A stretch of DNA of 64,000 bases from Wolbachia endosymbiont (group E) of Neria commutata (GCF_964026735.1 NZ_OZ034692.1:930001-994000), one strand, 5' to 3'. Positions 45,905-55,436 are shown, counted from the first letter of the stretch. The notes: generated from the sequence alone by a model not told the origin. Program-made: numbers and translations.

Positions 45905-45971
45905 ATGTGTCTTTAATATCACCATTTCGTAATATTTATAAAGACTTGTTTTTAACATATAATCAGTTGTG

Positions 45972-46729
45972 ATGCCTGGGCGTAGAGATACTTCAGGTGA
46001 GATGGAACGTCTTGAGGCAGTATACAAGAATTTTGATGCTAAGTTCAGTTACATAAAGACTGATGCTGATGGTCTCGGTTTAAACCCATTGGAAGTAGGT
46101 GATAGTGCAGAAGCGGCTAAACAAGCTAAAAGTGAGAATGAATTCTCATTAATGGATAGATTGAAAGGATTGTTTAGTTAAGAGTAAAAAAGAGCCTGCT
46201 GAGCAAGCTGAAAGAGAGAGCAATTCATGGTCATTCACAGGTATGCTCAGTGGATGGTTTAGTAAGAGTAAAAAAGAATCTGGTACAATCCAATGAAATT
46301 ATTGAAGGTACGCTTGTCCATGGAGAAACAGACAGTGCTGAGCCAAATGAAAACAAATTTAAAGAGGGTGCTTCTTTCACAGAAGAATTAGATGTAAAAG
46401 AAGAAGATACTTTGAGTATAGCAAAGCCAGAGCTAAGCGAAAGAGAAAAATCTGGGTCTGTCAAGAGGTTTAAGACATTTGTCACAAATCTTTTCAGCAC
46501 AAGAGCTACAGAGAGCTCTGAATCTGTAACATCTGATCATAATGCCGGAAGTGTAAACGAATCAATGCATACCGGTTCATCTAGTGGCCAAACTCCTACA
46601 GCACCAACCACTACACAAAGAAGCCGGTTCCATCTAGGTGGTTTATGTACAAATTGGGCAAAGATTGTAGGTAATAAAAAAGAAAGAGAAGAAAGAGCAG
46701 CAGCATACACACATTCTACTCACTTCTAA
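45972..46729 (+). pseudogene. Broken hypothetical gene with internal repeat
   Basis: Frame 1 (45972-46181) encodes RRDTSGEMERLEAVYKNFDA and ends at TAA after DRLKGLFS. One base later another frame continues GLFSKSKKEPAEQAERES and then repeats the phrase as SGWFSKSKKES. A third frame (to 46729) continues with an acidic Ser/Glu-rich stretch and ends with GGLCTNWAKIVGNKKERE. Two or more single-base shifts thus break one gene of about 250 codons. The 5' end lies against the IS110 left end and has no ribosome site, so its start may be lost. No family recognised. Confidence 0.5.
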
Positions 46730-46736
46730 AACAAAA

Positions 46737-46755
46737 GCCACCGCAATGCGGTGGC
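46737..46755 (-). terminator. Terminator of iscX (works mainly on the minus strand)
   Basis: GCCACCGC and GCGGTGGC form an 8-base GC-rich stem with a 3-base loop. On the minus strand it is followed by TTTTGTTTTAG, so it would end the transcript of iscX, which stops 7 bases earlier. On the plus strand CCTTTT follows and may end the convergent pseudogene. Confidence 0.75.
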
Positions 46756-46761
46756 TACCTT

Positions 46762-46956
46762 TTACAATCTCTCGTTAATCCAAGCAGCTTGTATAGCCTC
46801 AAGTATTTTTTCATTACAGCGTTTCTCATCATCGTTAAAATTCTCTAAACTCAAAACCTTTTTTTTAAGGTCAGTAAATCTGATACTCATTATATCTTCG
46901 TCAGGAAATTTTTCTTCCAGTGCTTCAGCAATGTCTTCTACATCAAGCCATTTCAT
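46762..46956 (-). CDS. iscX: Fe-S cluster assembly protein IscX
   Basis: A 64-residue acidic protein: MKWLDVEDIAEALEEKFPDE, then MSIRFTDLKKKVLSLENFND and NEKILEAIQAAWINERL. This follows IscX (YfhJ) along its whole length, including the RFTDL and FxDDxxxxNEKILEAI motifs. IscX binds iron and the cysteine desulfurase IscS. It is separate here from other isc genes. Downstream of tRNA-Leu on the same strand. Confidence 0.92.
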   Translation of the reverse strand: MKWLDVEDIAEALEEKFPDEDIMSIRFTDLKKKVLSLENFNDDEKRCNEKILEAIQAAWINERL

Positions 46957-46987
46957 ACTTTTTTATGTGTTTATTATAAAATTAAAT

Positions 46988-47073
46988 TGGTGCCCATGGG
47001 GAGACTTGAACTCCCAAGGTCGCAAAACCCACGGATTTTAAGTCCGCTGCGTCTACCATTCCGCCACACGGGC
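46988..47073 (-). tRNA. tRNA-Leu (TAA anticodon)
   Basis: On the minus strand: GCCCGTG acceptor start, D-arm with GGCGGAATGGTAGACGC, anticodon loop ACTTAAAAT with anticodon TAA, a long variable arm (GTGGGTTTTGCGACC), T-arm GGGAGTTCAAGTCTCCC and an encoded CCA end. The long variable arm confirms a class II tRNA. It follows rpsD by 9 bases. Confidence 0.96.
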
Positions 47074-47082
47074 TCTTTTCAT

Positions 47083-47697
47083 TTACCTAGAGTAAAATTC
47101 TACTACTAAATTAACTTCCATATCTGCTGAGTAAGGAACTTCAGAGTATTGAGGAGATCTCAAATATTTCACTGAAAGCTCACCACTATTTGTTTCTAAG
47201 TAATCTGGAGCTTTACGTTCTTGTTTCTGTAGAGCCTCAACTATTATAGGAATTTTTGCCGCATTTCCTCTTAATTTCACTGTTTCGCCTGGCTTCACTC
47301 GGTAACTTGATATGTTAACTACTTTATCATTAACTGTAACGTGCTTATGAGATATAAGCTGCTTTGCTGAATAGATTGTTGGCACAAGGCCAGAGTGGTA
47401 TAAAACAGAACTGAGTCTTGATTCTAAAATACCAATAAAATTATCAGCTGTGTAACCTTTTCTGTTATAAGCGTCTAAAAACGTACGTCTCAGCTGTTTA
47501 CTTGAAATCGCGTAGTAAAACTTAAATTTCTTATGTGCAGCAAACTGTTTACCAAAGTCAGATAGTTTCTTGAACCCAAGAGCGCCATGTTGACCTGGAG
47601 GGTATTTTCTTTTATTTACTGGGTCTTTAGCTCTACCCCATAAATTTATACCAAGCCTACGGCTGATTCTATACTTCCTGGTAATAATAGTAGTCAT
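47083..47697 (-). CDS. rpsD: 30S ribosomal protein S4
   Basis: A 204-residue protein from ATG at 47697: [40 protein letters not shown] and the S4 RNA-binding domain [20 protein letters not shown] and [20 protein letters not shown]. An upstream ATG at 47754 would add 19 residues not found in S4. S4 starts 30S assembly. Size and motifs are normal. Confidence 0.97.
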   Translation of the reverse strand: MTTIITRKYRISRRLGINLWGRAKDPVNKRKYPPGQHGALGFKKLSDFGKQFAAHKKFKFYYAISSKQLRRTFLDAYNRKGYTADNFIGILESRLSSVLYHSGLVPTIYSAKQLISHKHVTVNDKVVNISSYRVKPGETVKLRGNAAKIPIIVEALQKQERKAPDYLETNSGELSVKYLRSPQYSEVPYSADMEVNLVVEFYSR

Positions 47698-47811
47698 ATA
47701 AAAATTCTCACGGTTGAACTCTAGATTATTAAGTATTTTAACACTCAGTGTCAACTTGTTTTTGCTGGTGTAATGCCTTATACTTCATTTTTTAGGTTTC
47801 TCTATTAACAC

Positions 47812-49764
47812 ATGAATCATTCACCTTTAGAATCTATGGCGAATGCCATCCGTTTTTTGTCAATTGATGCAGTACAAAAAGCGAACTCTGGGCACCCAGG
47901 TATGCCGCTTGGAATGGCAGATGTTGCAACTGTTTTATTTGCTAAATATCTAAATCATAACCCTGATGGTTCTAAATGGTTCAATAGAGATCGCTTTGTT
48001 CTGTCAAACGGTCATGGTTCAATGCTCCTATACTCAATATTATATCTTACAGGCTATATCAGCGTAGAAGAGCTGAAAAACTTTAGGCAACTTGGTTCCA
48101 AAACTCCAGGTCATCCAGAATTTGGGCTTACCCCAGGAGTGGAAGCAACAACTGGTCCGCTCGGACAGGGATTTGCCGCTGCTGTTGGTATGGCGCTTGC
48201 TGAGTCGATACTTAAAAAGCAGTTTGGAGATAATTTAATAGATCATTACACTTACGTAATGCTAGGTGATGGATGCTTTATGGAAGGAATAAGTCATGAA
48301 GCAGCATCACTTGCTGGGCATCTTAAATTGAACAAGCTCATAGCTCTTTTTGATGATAATGACATCTCTATAGATGGTGCTACTAACCTTTCCTGCTCCG
48401 AGAATGTGAAAGAACGCTTTTTTGCATATGGATGGAATGTTAATAAAATTGATGGGCACGATTTTAATGCTATATCACTTGCAATAGAAGAAGCACAAAA
48501 ATCGGAAAAACCATCGCTTATCTGCTGCAAAACTATTATCGGGAAATTTTCAAGCCGTGCTGGCACATCTTCTGCTCACAGTGGCGCTTTTGCAGATGAA
48601 GACATAGCCAAAATGAGAAAAGAATTAAATTGGAATTATGAACCATTTCATGTACCAGAAGATATAAGAAATGCGTGGATGGGAACAGTCAAAAAGATCC
48701 CAGTGTCCGCTACTCGGATGACAGAGGAACTTCAAAGAAGGCTCGATAAGTGCTTACCAGATAACATCAACAACGCTTTATTCAACCTAAAGAAGCAAAT
48801 ACATGAGTTAACGCCAAACGAAGGCACACGATCTTCTTTTGGCAGAGTAATGGAACTTTTAACTGAGTCTATGCCAGAGCTAATTGGTGGATCAGCTGAC
48901 CTTACTGGTTCAAACTGCACTAAATATAAACACATGCAGGTAATAGATAGTCATAATTATAATGGCTCTTATGTTCACTATGGTGTAAGAGAACACGCAA
49001 TGGCAGCGTGTATGAACGGAATGGCTCTCCATGGTGGTGTATTGCCCTATGGTGGAACTTTTTTGGTATTTTCCGATTATTGTCGTCCTGCTATACGCCT
49101 CTCAGCTCTGATGAAACAACAAGTTATCTATGTTATGACTCACGACTCAATTGGTGTTGGTGAAGATGGGCCAACTCATCAGCCGGTAGAACATTTAGCT
49201 TCCTTGCGTGCTATACCAAATTTGTATGTCTTTAGACCAGCCGATGCTATTGAGACTTTAGAATGCATCAGTATCACATTGGAAAAAAAAGAATCCCCAG
49301 CATTATTTGCGCTTTCAAGACAGAACTTAAATTATTTACGTAAATTCCATTCTGATGTTGATCAATTTGCTAATTTATCAAAATTTGGTGCATATATTTT
49401 ATGTGAATATTCAGGAAAATTGGAAGTGACAATATTTGCTACAGGATCCGAAGTTGAAATTGCAGTTGAGACAGGAAAAAAATTGCAGGAAAAAGGAATA
49501 GGCGTGAGGGTTATTTCAATGCCATGCTGGAGGCTTTTTGATGAGCAGAGTGATGATTATAAAGCATCAATATTAGACAATAACAGCATTAAAGTTGCAA
49601 TTGAAGCGGGAAGTGAAATGGGTTGGCATAAATATATAGGCTCAAATGGTATATTTATTGGCATGAAAAGTTTTGGGGAATCTGCGCCTTACAAAACGCT
49701 GTATGAGCATTTTAATATCAATGCTGACCATATAATAGAGTGTGTATCCAATATCATTACTTAA
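47812..49764 (+). CDS. tkt: Transketolase
   Basis: A 650-residue protein. Thiamine diphosphate sites: GHGSMLLYSILYLTGY, GPLGQGFAAAVGMA, and the GDG-N motif YVMLGDGCFMEGISHEA ... FDDNDISIDG. The pyrimidine domain has GVREHAMAACMNGMALHGG and HDSIGVGEDGPTHQPVEHLA. It swaps two-carbon units in the non-oxidative pentose phosphate pathway, working with Rpe in this window. A short palindromic-repeat remnant is translated in frame near residues 295-305 (KIPVSATRMTEE), between two domains. Confidence 0.97.
   Translation: MNHSPLESMANAIRFLSIDAVQKANSGHPGMPLGMADVATVLFAKYLNHNPDGSKWFNRDRFVLSNGHGSMLLYSILYLTGYISVEELKNFRQLGSKTPGHPEFGLTPGVEATTGPLGQGFAAAVGMALAESILKKQFGDNLIDHYTYVMLGDGCFMEGISHEAASLAGHLKLNKLIALFDDNDISIDGATNLSCSENVKERFFAYGWNVNKIDGHDFNAISLAIEEAQKSEKPSLICCKTIIGKFSSRAGTSSAHSGAFADEDIAKMRKELNWNYEPFHVPEDIRNAWMGTVKKIPVSATRMTEELQRRLDKCLPDNINNALFNLKKQIHELTPNEGTRSSFGRVMELLTESMPELIGGSADLTGSNCTKYKHMQVIDSHNYNGSYVHYGVREHAMAACMNGMALHGGVLPYGGTFLVFSDYCRPAIRLSALMKQQVIYVMTHDSIGVGEDGPTHQPVEHLASLRAIPNLYVFRPADAIETLECISITLEKKESPALFALSRQNLNYLRKFHSDVDQFANLSKFGAYILCEYSGKLEVTIFATGSEVEIAVETGKKLQEKGIGVRVISMPCWRLFDEQSDDYKASILDNNSIKVAIEAGSEMGWHKYIGSNGIFIGMKSFGESAPYKTLYEHFNINADHIIECVSNIIT
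48694..48727. repeat. Worn Wolbachia palindromic element in tkt
   Basis: GATCCCAGTGTCCGCTACTC followed by GGATGACAGAGG: the usual 'gatcccagtgtcaagcactgggatgacagagg' with several changes in the second arm. It is in frame and in the loop between transketolase domains. Confidence 0.65.
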
Positions 49765-49843
49765 ATATTAATTATAGCTCTAACCAGCTTCGGAGCCCCG
49801 CTAAGAAAGCAGGAACATAAAGATGAATCTCCTCTTTGAAGGT

Positions 49844-50317
49844 TTATTTTATTCCCAACCATTTAAGAAATGAATCGAACCATGAAGTCTGCTTTTTAAT
49901 ATTAAGAGAAAGTTTTTCTGATGGATCAATTATATCACCATTCATTAGAGTTGTATAAATGGCTAATTCATTGTTTTCCTGAGAAAAATAGCTTTTTTCT
50001 TCATCTATTTTGTATATCTTTGTGCTCTTGAAGCTTCCTGCATAACTAATCCTTTCTATTGTTAGAGAGTTTGGATGCAGCTTTGTGATAATCCCTGAGC
50101 AAGGATATCCAGGATCGAGCCCAGATATAGCACCTTCCTTAGAGCCATAACAATAGCCAAAATACTTAAACACAGGTTCACTTCCTTCATATTTCATTTT
50201 GCATGTTCTACAATCATTAGCATAACCACCAGTTTCTATAGTGCTACATACTTCATAGCTAGAGTTATTCTCAAGAAAATCATTATTGTCATTTATAAAA
50301 TCCATAAAATCTATCAT
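49844..50317 (-). CDS. Hypothetical protein with five clustered cysteines
   Basis: A 157-residue protein with no recognised family and no membrane helix. Cysteines lie at 24, 36, 39, 56 and 73 (CSTIETGGYANDCRTCK, then GYCYGSK and YPCSG), in the first half only. The C-terminus ends with an amphipathic SWFDSFLKWLGI. The Cys arrangement could bind metal or form disulfides. Intact frame between tkt and an IS630 element. Confidence 0.55.
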   Translation of the reverse strand: MIDFMDFINDNNDFLENNSSYEVCSTIETGGYANDCRTCKMKYEGSEPVFKYFGYCYGSKEGAISGLDPGYPCSGIITKLHPNSLTIERISYAGSFKSTKIYKIDEEKSYFSQENNELAIYTTLMNGDIIDPSEKLSLNIKKQTSWFDSFLKWLGIK

Positions 50318-50488
50318 AATATTAATACCATTTTTATTACATTAATAATATATAAACTAATTTTTTAATACAGGTCAAGAAAATATTATTATATGACTAA
50401 TTAAATCCGTTGTTCACAGTACATTAATACAGATTCGGTTAACAAGTAGTGCATAAAGTTTTATTTGGAGGGATATAAAATACAACTA

Positions 50489-51417
50489 TAGTACTTTCTA
50501 ATACAAGTGATAAACTTCCATAATCGCCTTACCAACCAAAAGGTGTAGATTATCCTGCTGATGCATGCGAGTCCTGAGCCAGCTTTTAATCGTATGCCAG
50601 CAATGCTCAATTGGATTCAGATCTGGTGAGTACGTAGGAAGATAGAGCAAATAGCAACCTATAGATTCTATTAATTCCCTTGTTTTAGCGGTTTTATGAA
50701 AAGCAGCATTATCCATAATTATAGTTGTACCAACAGGCAACTTTGGTAGCAATATTTGCTCCAGCTACGCATTGAATACATCCTTATCGCACCCTCCAGT
50801 GAAGGTCATGGGCGCAATAAAATTTTTCTTAATCCACCCACCTGTCATACTGATTCTCTCGCGTTTTTTGCCCGTAATGTCTGCATAAATTTTCTCCCCC
50901 TCGTGGAGCTCTTCCATATTCTGGGTATAGCCTATTATCGACTCCTGCTTCATCTATATACACAATGCTTTCATGGTCTATTTTGGCAACTTTTTCGACA
51001 AATTTTTGCCTATCTTCGTGGTTCCGCTCTCGGTAAAGCGTGGTCTTTTTTTTCTTGTGATTTTAACTGCTTCAGCCTATACCAGATCGAATTTATCCCA
51101 AATCCTAGGTTTTGTTTCATCTCCATTAGCGTCTGATCTGGGTGTTTTTTAACATACTCTTTCAGCATTTTTGGATCTATTTTTCTTATAAAACCACTCA
51201 TTTTTGCTGGTTTTAAGCTCTCACCTGCAGCCTTCTTTTTTAGCCATCTGTATAACGTTGCTATTCCTATCTCCAAAAGTTCTGCAACCTCTTCCTTTGG
51301 CTTTCCTTTTTTAACCAAAGATACTGCTTTCTCTCTTAAATCAACACTGTATACCATCACTTTTCCTACATGCCTAAATGGTCATTATACAGTTATCATT
51401 TGCTTTGGAAAGTACTA
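50489..51417 (-). mobile_element. IS630-family insertion sequence (degenerate)
   Basis: Both ends carry TATAGTACTTTC in inverted orientation, flanked by TA, the IS630 target. Left end at 50487-50500, right end at 51411-51419. The transposase gene fills the minus strand but is broken. The right end lies inside the 3' end of rsmA. Fragments of the same right end occur at 12535-12607 and 56463-56500. Confidence 0.8.
50498..51360 (-). pseudogene. IS630 transposase, broken
   Basis: The N-terminal part (51360 to about 51040) is a helix-turn-helix protein: VYSVDLREKAVSLVKKGKPK and EVAELLEIGIATLYRWLKKK. An eight-base A run near 51045 shifts the frame (continuing VAKIDHESIVYIDEAGVDN, with the first catalytic Asp), a G5 run near 50900 shifts it again, and a TAG at 50765 interrupts the sequence before GTTIIMDNAAFHKTAKTREL and SPDLNPIEHCWHTIKSWL. 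The DDE residues (D in YIDEAG, D in IMDNAA, E in NPIEHCW) are all present, but the gene needs three corrections. The first shift may be programmed, as in other IS630 elements; the other two are damage. Confidence 0.75.
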
Positions 51418-52195
51418 TACTCGCCAGCAAGCAAAATTGCTCAATAGTTAAGTTTTCTGGACGTTCATTTCCAGTTAACTCAGCCTTTTCAAGGACGGTT
51501 TCAGTATTATTGACGATGCTCTTCAAGCTATTTCTTAGCATTTTTCTTCTCTGAGCAAAAACAGTGCGTGTTAATCTGGTTAAAGCCTCTAAATTTACTG
51601 GAAACCTCTGAATAGATAAAGGATTTACCGTAATCACTGAAGAGTGCACTTTTGGTCTTGGAAAAAAATCTTTAGGTTCAAGGTCAAATTCTTTTTTTAT
51701 GTCACATAATAGCTGACTTAGTACTGATAGCGACCCATAATCTTTAGGATTGGGCTTTGCTATAATGCGATCTGCCACCTCTTTTTGAAACATTAGTGTC
51801 AAACTCGTAAAAAATTTTATGTTATTTAACCACTTTAGAAATAACGCTACCGAGATATTATAAGGTAAATTAGCAATAACTTTTACCGGAGGCTCTATTA
51901 ACTCTTCTTCTATAATGTGCAGTGCATCTGCCTCTATAATTCTATACTTTTCTTGATGCTCATTTAGGAATTGATCATGATGTCTCACTAAATTGCTATC
52001 CTTTTCTATAGCTAGTAAAAACTTTGGATTACGGGCCAATATTTCACTTGTTAATGCACCATATCCAGGACCAATTTCAATAACATTAAAATTTTCTAAA
52101 TCGCCAGCCGAATCAACTATTCTTTTTGTTATCTCACTTGATAAAATAAAATTTTGTCCTAGACTCTTTTTTGGCTTCAATAAAATTTTTTTCAT
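51374..52195 (-). CDS. rsmA: 16S rRNA dimethyladenosine transferase RsmA (KsgA)
   Basis: A 273-residue protein. SLGQNFILSSEITKRIVDSA begins the domain; VIEIGPGYGALTSEIL is the S-adenosylmethionine motif; VIANLPYNISVALFLKWL is the NLPY catalytic motif for N6-adenine methylation; FFPRPKVHSSVITV is also conserved. It dimethylates two adenosines near the 3' end of 16S rRNA. The last 14 or so residues (IVLSKANDNCIMTI) are encoded by the terminal repeat of the IS630 element that inserted after FCLLA, so the native C-terminus is replaced. The fold should be unaffected. Confidence 0.93.
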   Translation of the reverse strand: MKKILLKPKKSLGQNFILSSEITKRIVDSAGDLENFNVIEIGPGYGALTSEILARNPKFLLAIEKDSNLVRHHDQFLNEHQEKYRIIEADALHIIEEELIEPPVKVIANLPYNISVALFLKWLNNIKFFTSLTLMFQKEVADRIIAKPNPKDYGSLSVLSQLLCDIKKEFDLEPKDFFPRPKVHSSVITVNPLSIQRFPVNLEALTRLTRTVFAQRRKMLRNSLKSIVNNTETVLEKAELTGNERPENLTIEQFCLLASIVLSKANDNCIMTI

Positions 52196-52227
52196 GTTTT
52201 TAATTATACAGTATTTTTAAAAACTAA

Positions 52228-52257
52228 TTGACTACAATTCATCGATGATTGTATATT
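52228..52257 (+). promoter_or_regulatory. sigma-70 promoter for tRNA-Thr/tpiA
   Basis: TTGACT at 52228-52233 and TATATT at 52252-52257 are 18 bases apart, 15 bases before the tRNA-Thr gene. Confidence 0.6.
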
Positions 52258-52272
52258 ATTAACATGTTTAAC

Positions 52273-52345
<73 letters not shown>

Positions 52346-52372
52346 CTCTCAATCTATATATAAATAAAGTTA

Positions 52373-53101
52373 ATGTCCTTTTTAATAGTAGCAAATTGGA
52401 AGATGAATGGAACGAGGACCTCATTTATTGATTTTATAGAAAAAATTAATAGTAGGAGCAGTGAAGTCACCTCTCAGTTGGTAGTGTGCCCACCTTTTAC
52501 GTCACTTCCCGGCGATGTAGAGCTGCACAACAACATCAGTATAGGAGCACAGAATTGTCATCATAAAAAATCTGGTTCTTATACCGGTGAAATTAGTGTA
52601 GAGATGCTAAAAGAATTAGGGTGTACTTATGTGATACTTGGGCATTCTGAAAGAATTAACGAAACAAACAATGAAGTAAAGCTTAAGGCAGAAACAGCAA
52701 TAGAGTCTGGCTTACATCCAATTATTTGCGTAGGTGAAAGTTTAGAAGACTATAAGAATGGAAGAACAAAGGAAATAATAGAACATCAATGTAAAAGCCG
52801 TTTGCCGACACATGGTAAATACACTGTAGCATATGAACCAATATGGGCAATAGGCACAGGCTATGTACCAAGTAACGATTCAATTGCTGAAGTAATAGAA
52901 GTAATAAAATTTTGTACTGGTAAACAGCATGTTATATACGGTGGCTCAGTAAATTCAGAAAATATAGAAAATTTGTTAAGTATCTCAAATTTATCTGGAG
53001 TTTTAATCGGTAGTGCAAGCTTAAATTTTGATCATTTTCATAAAATTGTACAAAAAGTTGAGAGAAATTTTTCTCTTATCAATTCCAAAAGCAATAATTA
53101 A
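52373..53101 (+). CDS. tpiA: Triose-phosphate isomerase
   Basis: A 242-residue protein: [13 protein letters not shown] (catalytic Lys), [14 protein letters not shown] (catalytic His in GHSE), and [18 protein letters not shown] (catalytic Glu in AYEPxWAIG). [13 protein letters not shown] and GVLIGSASL form the phosphate-binding end. It interconverts dihydroxyacetone phosphate and glyceraldehyde 3-phosphate. Normal size. Cotranscribed with tRNA-Thr. Confidence 0.97.
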   Translation: MSFLIVANWKMNGTRTSFIDFIEKINSRSSEVTSQLVVCPPFTSLPGDVELHNNISIGAQNCHHKKSGSYTGEISVEMLKELGCTYVILGHSERINETNNEVKLKAETAIESGLHPIICVGESLEDYKNGRTKEIIEHQCKSRLPTHGKYTVAYEPIWAIGTGYVPSNDSIAEVIEVIKFCTGKQHVIYGGSVNSENIENLLSISNLSGVLIGSASLNFDHFHKIVQKVERNFSLINSKSNN

Positions 53102-53157
53102 AAAATTCTAAAGCAATAAATTGCCGATTTCATTTAATAATTGGCAAGCATGAAACT

Positions 53158-53619
53158 TCACCTACCACTTGAACCAAAGCCACCTTCATTGCGATCAGTT
53201 TCTTCTGTGCAGAACTCTTCTATTTCATTCCAGAGCACCTGAGGTATTGGAGTAATAAGAATTTGTGCAATTCTATCTCCTCTTTTTATCTCGTAGGGCT
53301 GTTTACTCAGGTTAATTAGACAAACCTTCACCTCTCCCCGATAATCAGCGTCTATGGTGCCTGGAGCATTTAAGACAGTGATTCCATTTTTTGCAGCAAG
53401 ACCAGAACGAGGGCGGATTTGCCCCTCAAAACCATTTGGTATTGCAATCACAATTCCAGTTGGAATAAGTAGCTTTTCAAATGAATTTAAAACAACAGGG
53501 GTACTCAGTGCAGCATAAAGATCCATACCAGCGCTCTGCATAGTCGCGTAAGACGGTAAAGGCAGGTCTTCTCCGTGTGACAATTTTTTTATTTCTACTC
53601 TTATTTTACTTCTTTGCAC
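53158..53619 (-). CDS. dut: dUTP diphosphatase
   Basis: A 153-residue protein with all five trimeric dUTPase motifs: SAGMDLYAAL, RPRSGLAAKNG, NAPGTIDADYRGEV, RGDRIAQILI and the C-terminal TDRNEGGFGSSG. It removes dUTP and supplies dUMP. The intergenic end faces tpiA. Confidence 0.97.
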   Translation of the reverse strand: MQRSKIRVEIKKLSHGEDLPLPSYATMQSAGMDLYAALSTPVVLNSFEKLLIPTGIVIAIPNGFEGQIRPRSGLAAKNGITVLNAPGTIDADYRGEVKVCLINLSKQPYEIKRGDRIAQILITPIPQVLWNEIEEFCTEETDRNEGGFGSSGR

Positions 53620-53753
53620 TACAATTTACCAGCTGTAAAGACTTGATTATAGCATGAATTTACATTCTCAAAAGCGGTAATTAAGGTAAGGAATTAGATG
53701 ACCTTATCCCCCAAAAAAGTATACAATGACTACCTAACCTCATCAGCGATTGT

Positions 53754-55436
53754 ATGTTTAAATGGAATGCGAACAATATTATTCTCGCCACTAACGGTAA
53801 AAAAATAGGCCATTGTAATTGGATATGCTCAGGTGTCTCAACAGATACTAGGAATATAAAAAAAGGTGACTTATTTATTGCACTTAAGGGAAAGAATTTT
53901 GATGGCCATAATTTTCTGTATGAAGCTTTTTCAAAAGGGGCCTCTGCATCAATAGTAAGTGAGGATAAATGCAAAGATCTCCCTCTTATTGCTGTGAAAG
54001 ATACATTAAAAGCTTTGCACGATATGGCATCATATTACATTAGAAACGTTCTTAGATCTGCTAAAGTGATTGCAATCACAGGAAGTGTCGGCAAAACCAC
54101 TACGAAGGATATGCTGCACACTGTTTTATCCCAATATGGCTTAGCTCATGCAAATGATGGTAACTTAAATAACAATATAGGATTGCCTTTAACTGTGCTA
54201 AAAGCCCCAGAAAATTGTCGATACCTAATTCTTGAAATGGGAATGAATAGAGCTGGAGAAATAAAAGAATTGTCAAAGCTTTGCAATCCAGATATTGCGG
54301 TTATTACTAATGTAGAGCCTGCACACACTGAAAATTTTTCATCGCTATTTGATATTGCGCAAGCAAAATTGGAGGTTCTGCATGGCCTGAAAAGCAATGG
54401 CACTTTGATATTGAATAAAGATAGTGAATATTATGATTATTTATTAAACTTCTTGTTGCAGAATCATTATTTGAGTGAAAAACCAGTAAGTAACCTTGGT
54501 GTCATTCCAGTGCGTGACACTGGAATCCAGCAAAGAAGAAATATGGATCCGAGTAGTCAAGCTACTTGGATGACAGAGAGTGATGAAACAGACCTACTTT
54601 CTGTGTCATTCCAGCGGGTGAAGCTGGAATCTAAAAAAAAAGAAAGATGGATCCCAGTGTCAAGCACTGGGATGACAGAGGGTGATGTAATAGACCTGTC
54701 TACCACTGATAAGTTGAAAAATATAGTAACTTTCGGTAGACATCAGGACGCTGCAGTTTGTTTATTGGACCTAAGGCGAAGTAATGGATTAAGTTTAAAA
54801 ATTAGATTGAGTAGCAATCAAACTGTAAATTGTAATTTAAATGTTCAAGGAGAGCATTTTGCTTACTCTGTACTGGCTGTTGCTGCAGTTGTGCAGAGCT
54901 TAGGGCTTGATTTATCAAAATTACCACTTGCGCTCGAAAACTTCAATGTAACAAAAGGCAGGGGTAATGCTTATAGTACCAAATATGATGGGAAACAGAT
55001 ATATTTAATTGATGATTCCTATAATGCTAGTCCCGCTTCAATGAAAGCTGCAATAAAAGTTTTAGGTACATACATTGGTAAAAGAAGGGTAGCATTACTT
55101 GGTGATATGTTAGAATTGGGTGATGAAAGTATAAAATTTCATATAGAATTGCTTGAGGTTATCCTACGGCACAATATAAATAAAGTTTATACAGTAGGTA
55201 AGTTTATGTTAGAACTTCATAAACTCTTACCTAGCAACATAAAGGGCATACATTTTGATGATTCTAATCAACTGAAAGATGATTTAACTAAAATTATTCA
55301 GAATGATGATGTAATTCTAGTCAAAGGTTCACGCGGAATGAAAATGGAGCTTATACCAAACCTCATAAACCCCAGTGGCGGATTAATCAACAAAGTAGAG
55401 ATTGGAAATACAGGGTTTTTTGACTGCATAGAGTAG
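53754..55436 (+). CDS. murF: UDP-N-acetylmuramoyl-tripeptide--D-Ala-D-Ala ligase MurF, with palindromic insertions
   Basis: A 560-residue protein, about 100 longer than E. coli MurF. Motifs: ICSGVSTDTRNIKKGDLFIA at the N-terminus, ATP loop AITGSVGKTTTKDML, ILEMGMNRAGEIKELSKLCN, and the C-terminal domain DDSYNASPASMKAAIKVL and LGDMLELGDESIKFH. It joins D-Ala-D-Ala to the muramyl tripeptide in lipid II synthesis. The extra length is an in-frame block near residues 250-315 made of three palindromic repeats (VIPVRDTGIQ, MDPSSQATWMT, WIPVSSTGMTEG). They sit in a loop of the central domain and leave catalytic motifs intact. Confidence 0.94.
   Translation: MFKWNANNIILATNGKKIGHCNWICSGVSTDTRNIKKGDLFIALKGKNFDGHNFLYEAFSKGASASIVSEDKCKDLPLIAVKDTLKALHDMASYYIRNVLRSAKVIAITGSVGKTTTKDMLHTVLSQYGLAHANDGNLNNNIGLPLTVLKAPENCRYLILEMGMNRAGEIKELSKLCNPDIAVITNVEPAHTENFSSLFDIAQAKLEVLHGLKSNGTLILNKDSEYYDYLLNFLLQNHYLSEKPVSNLGVIPVRDTGIQQRRNMDPSSQATWMTESDETDLLSVSFQRVKLESKKKERWIPVSSTGMTEGDVIDLSTTDKLKNIVTFGRHQDAAVCLLDLRRSNGLSLKIRLSSNQTVNCNLNVQGEHFAYSVLAVAAVVQSLGLDLSKLPLALENFNVTKGRGNAYSTKYDGKQIYLIDDSYNASPASMKAAIKVLGTYIGKRRVALLGDMLELGDESIKFHIELLEVILRHNINKVYTVGKFMLELHKLLPSNIKGIHFDDSNQLKDDLTKIIQNDDVILVKGSRGMKMELIPNLINPSGGLINKVEIGNTGFFDCIE
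54500..54680. repeat. Cluster of three Wolbachia palindromic elements inside murF
   Basis: TGTCATTCCAGTGCGTGACA/CTGGAATCCAG, then GGATCCGAGTAGTCAAGCTA/CTTGGATGACAG, then TCATTCCAGCGGGTGAAGCT/GGAATC, then GGATCCCAGTGTCAAGCACT/GGGATGACAG. All are in frame with no stop and add about 60 residues to MurF. Confidence 0.9.

Noticed and set aside
54500..54680. Direct and inverted repeats that at first look like a CRISPR array
   Set aside because: Units are palindromes of different lengths, not identical direct repeats with equal spacers; they are translated within murF and no cas gene is in the window.
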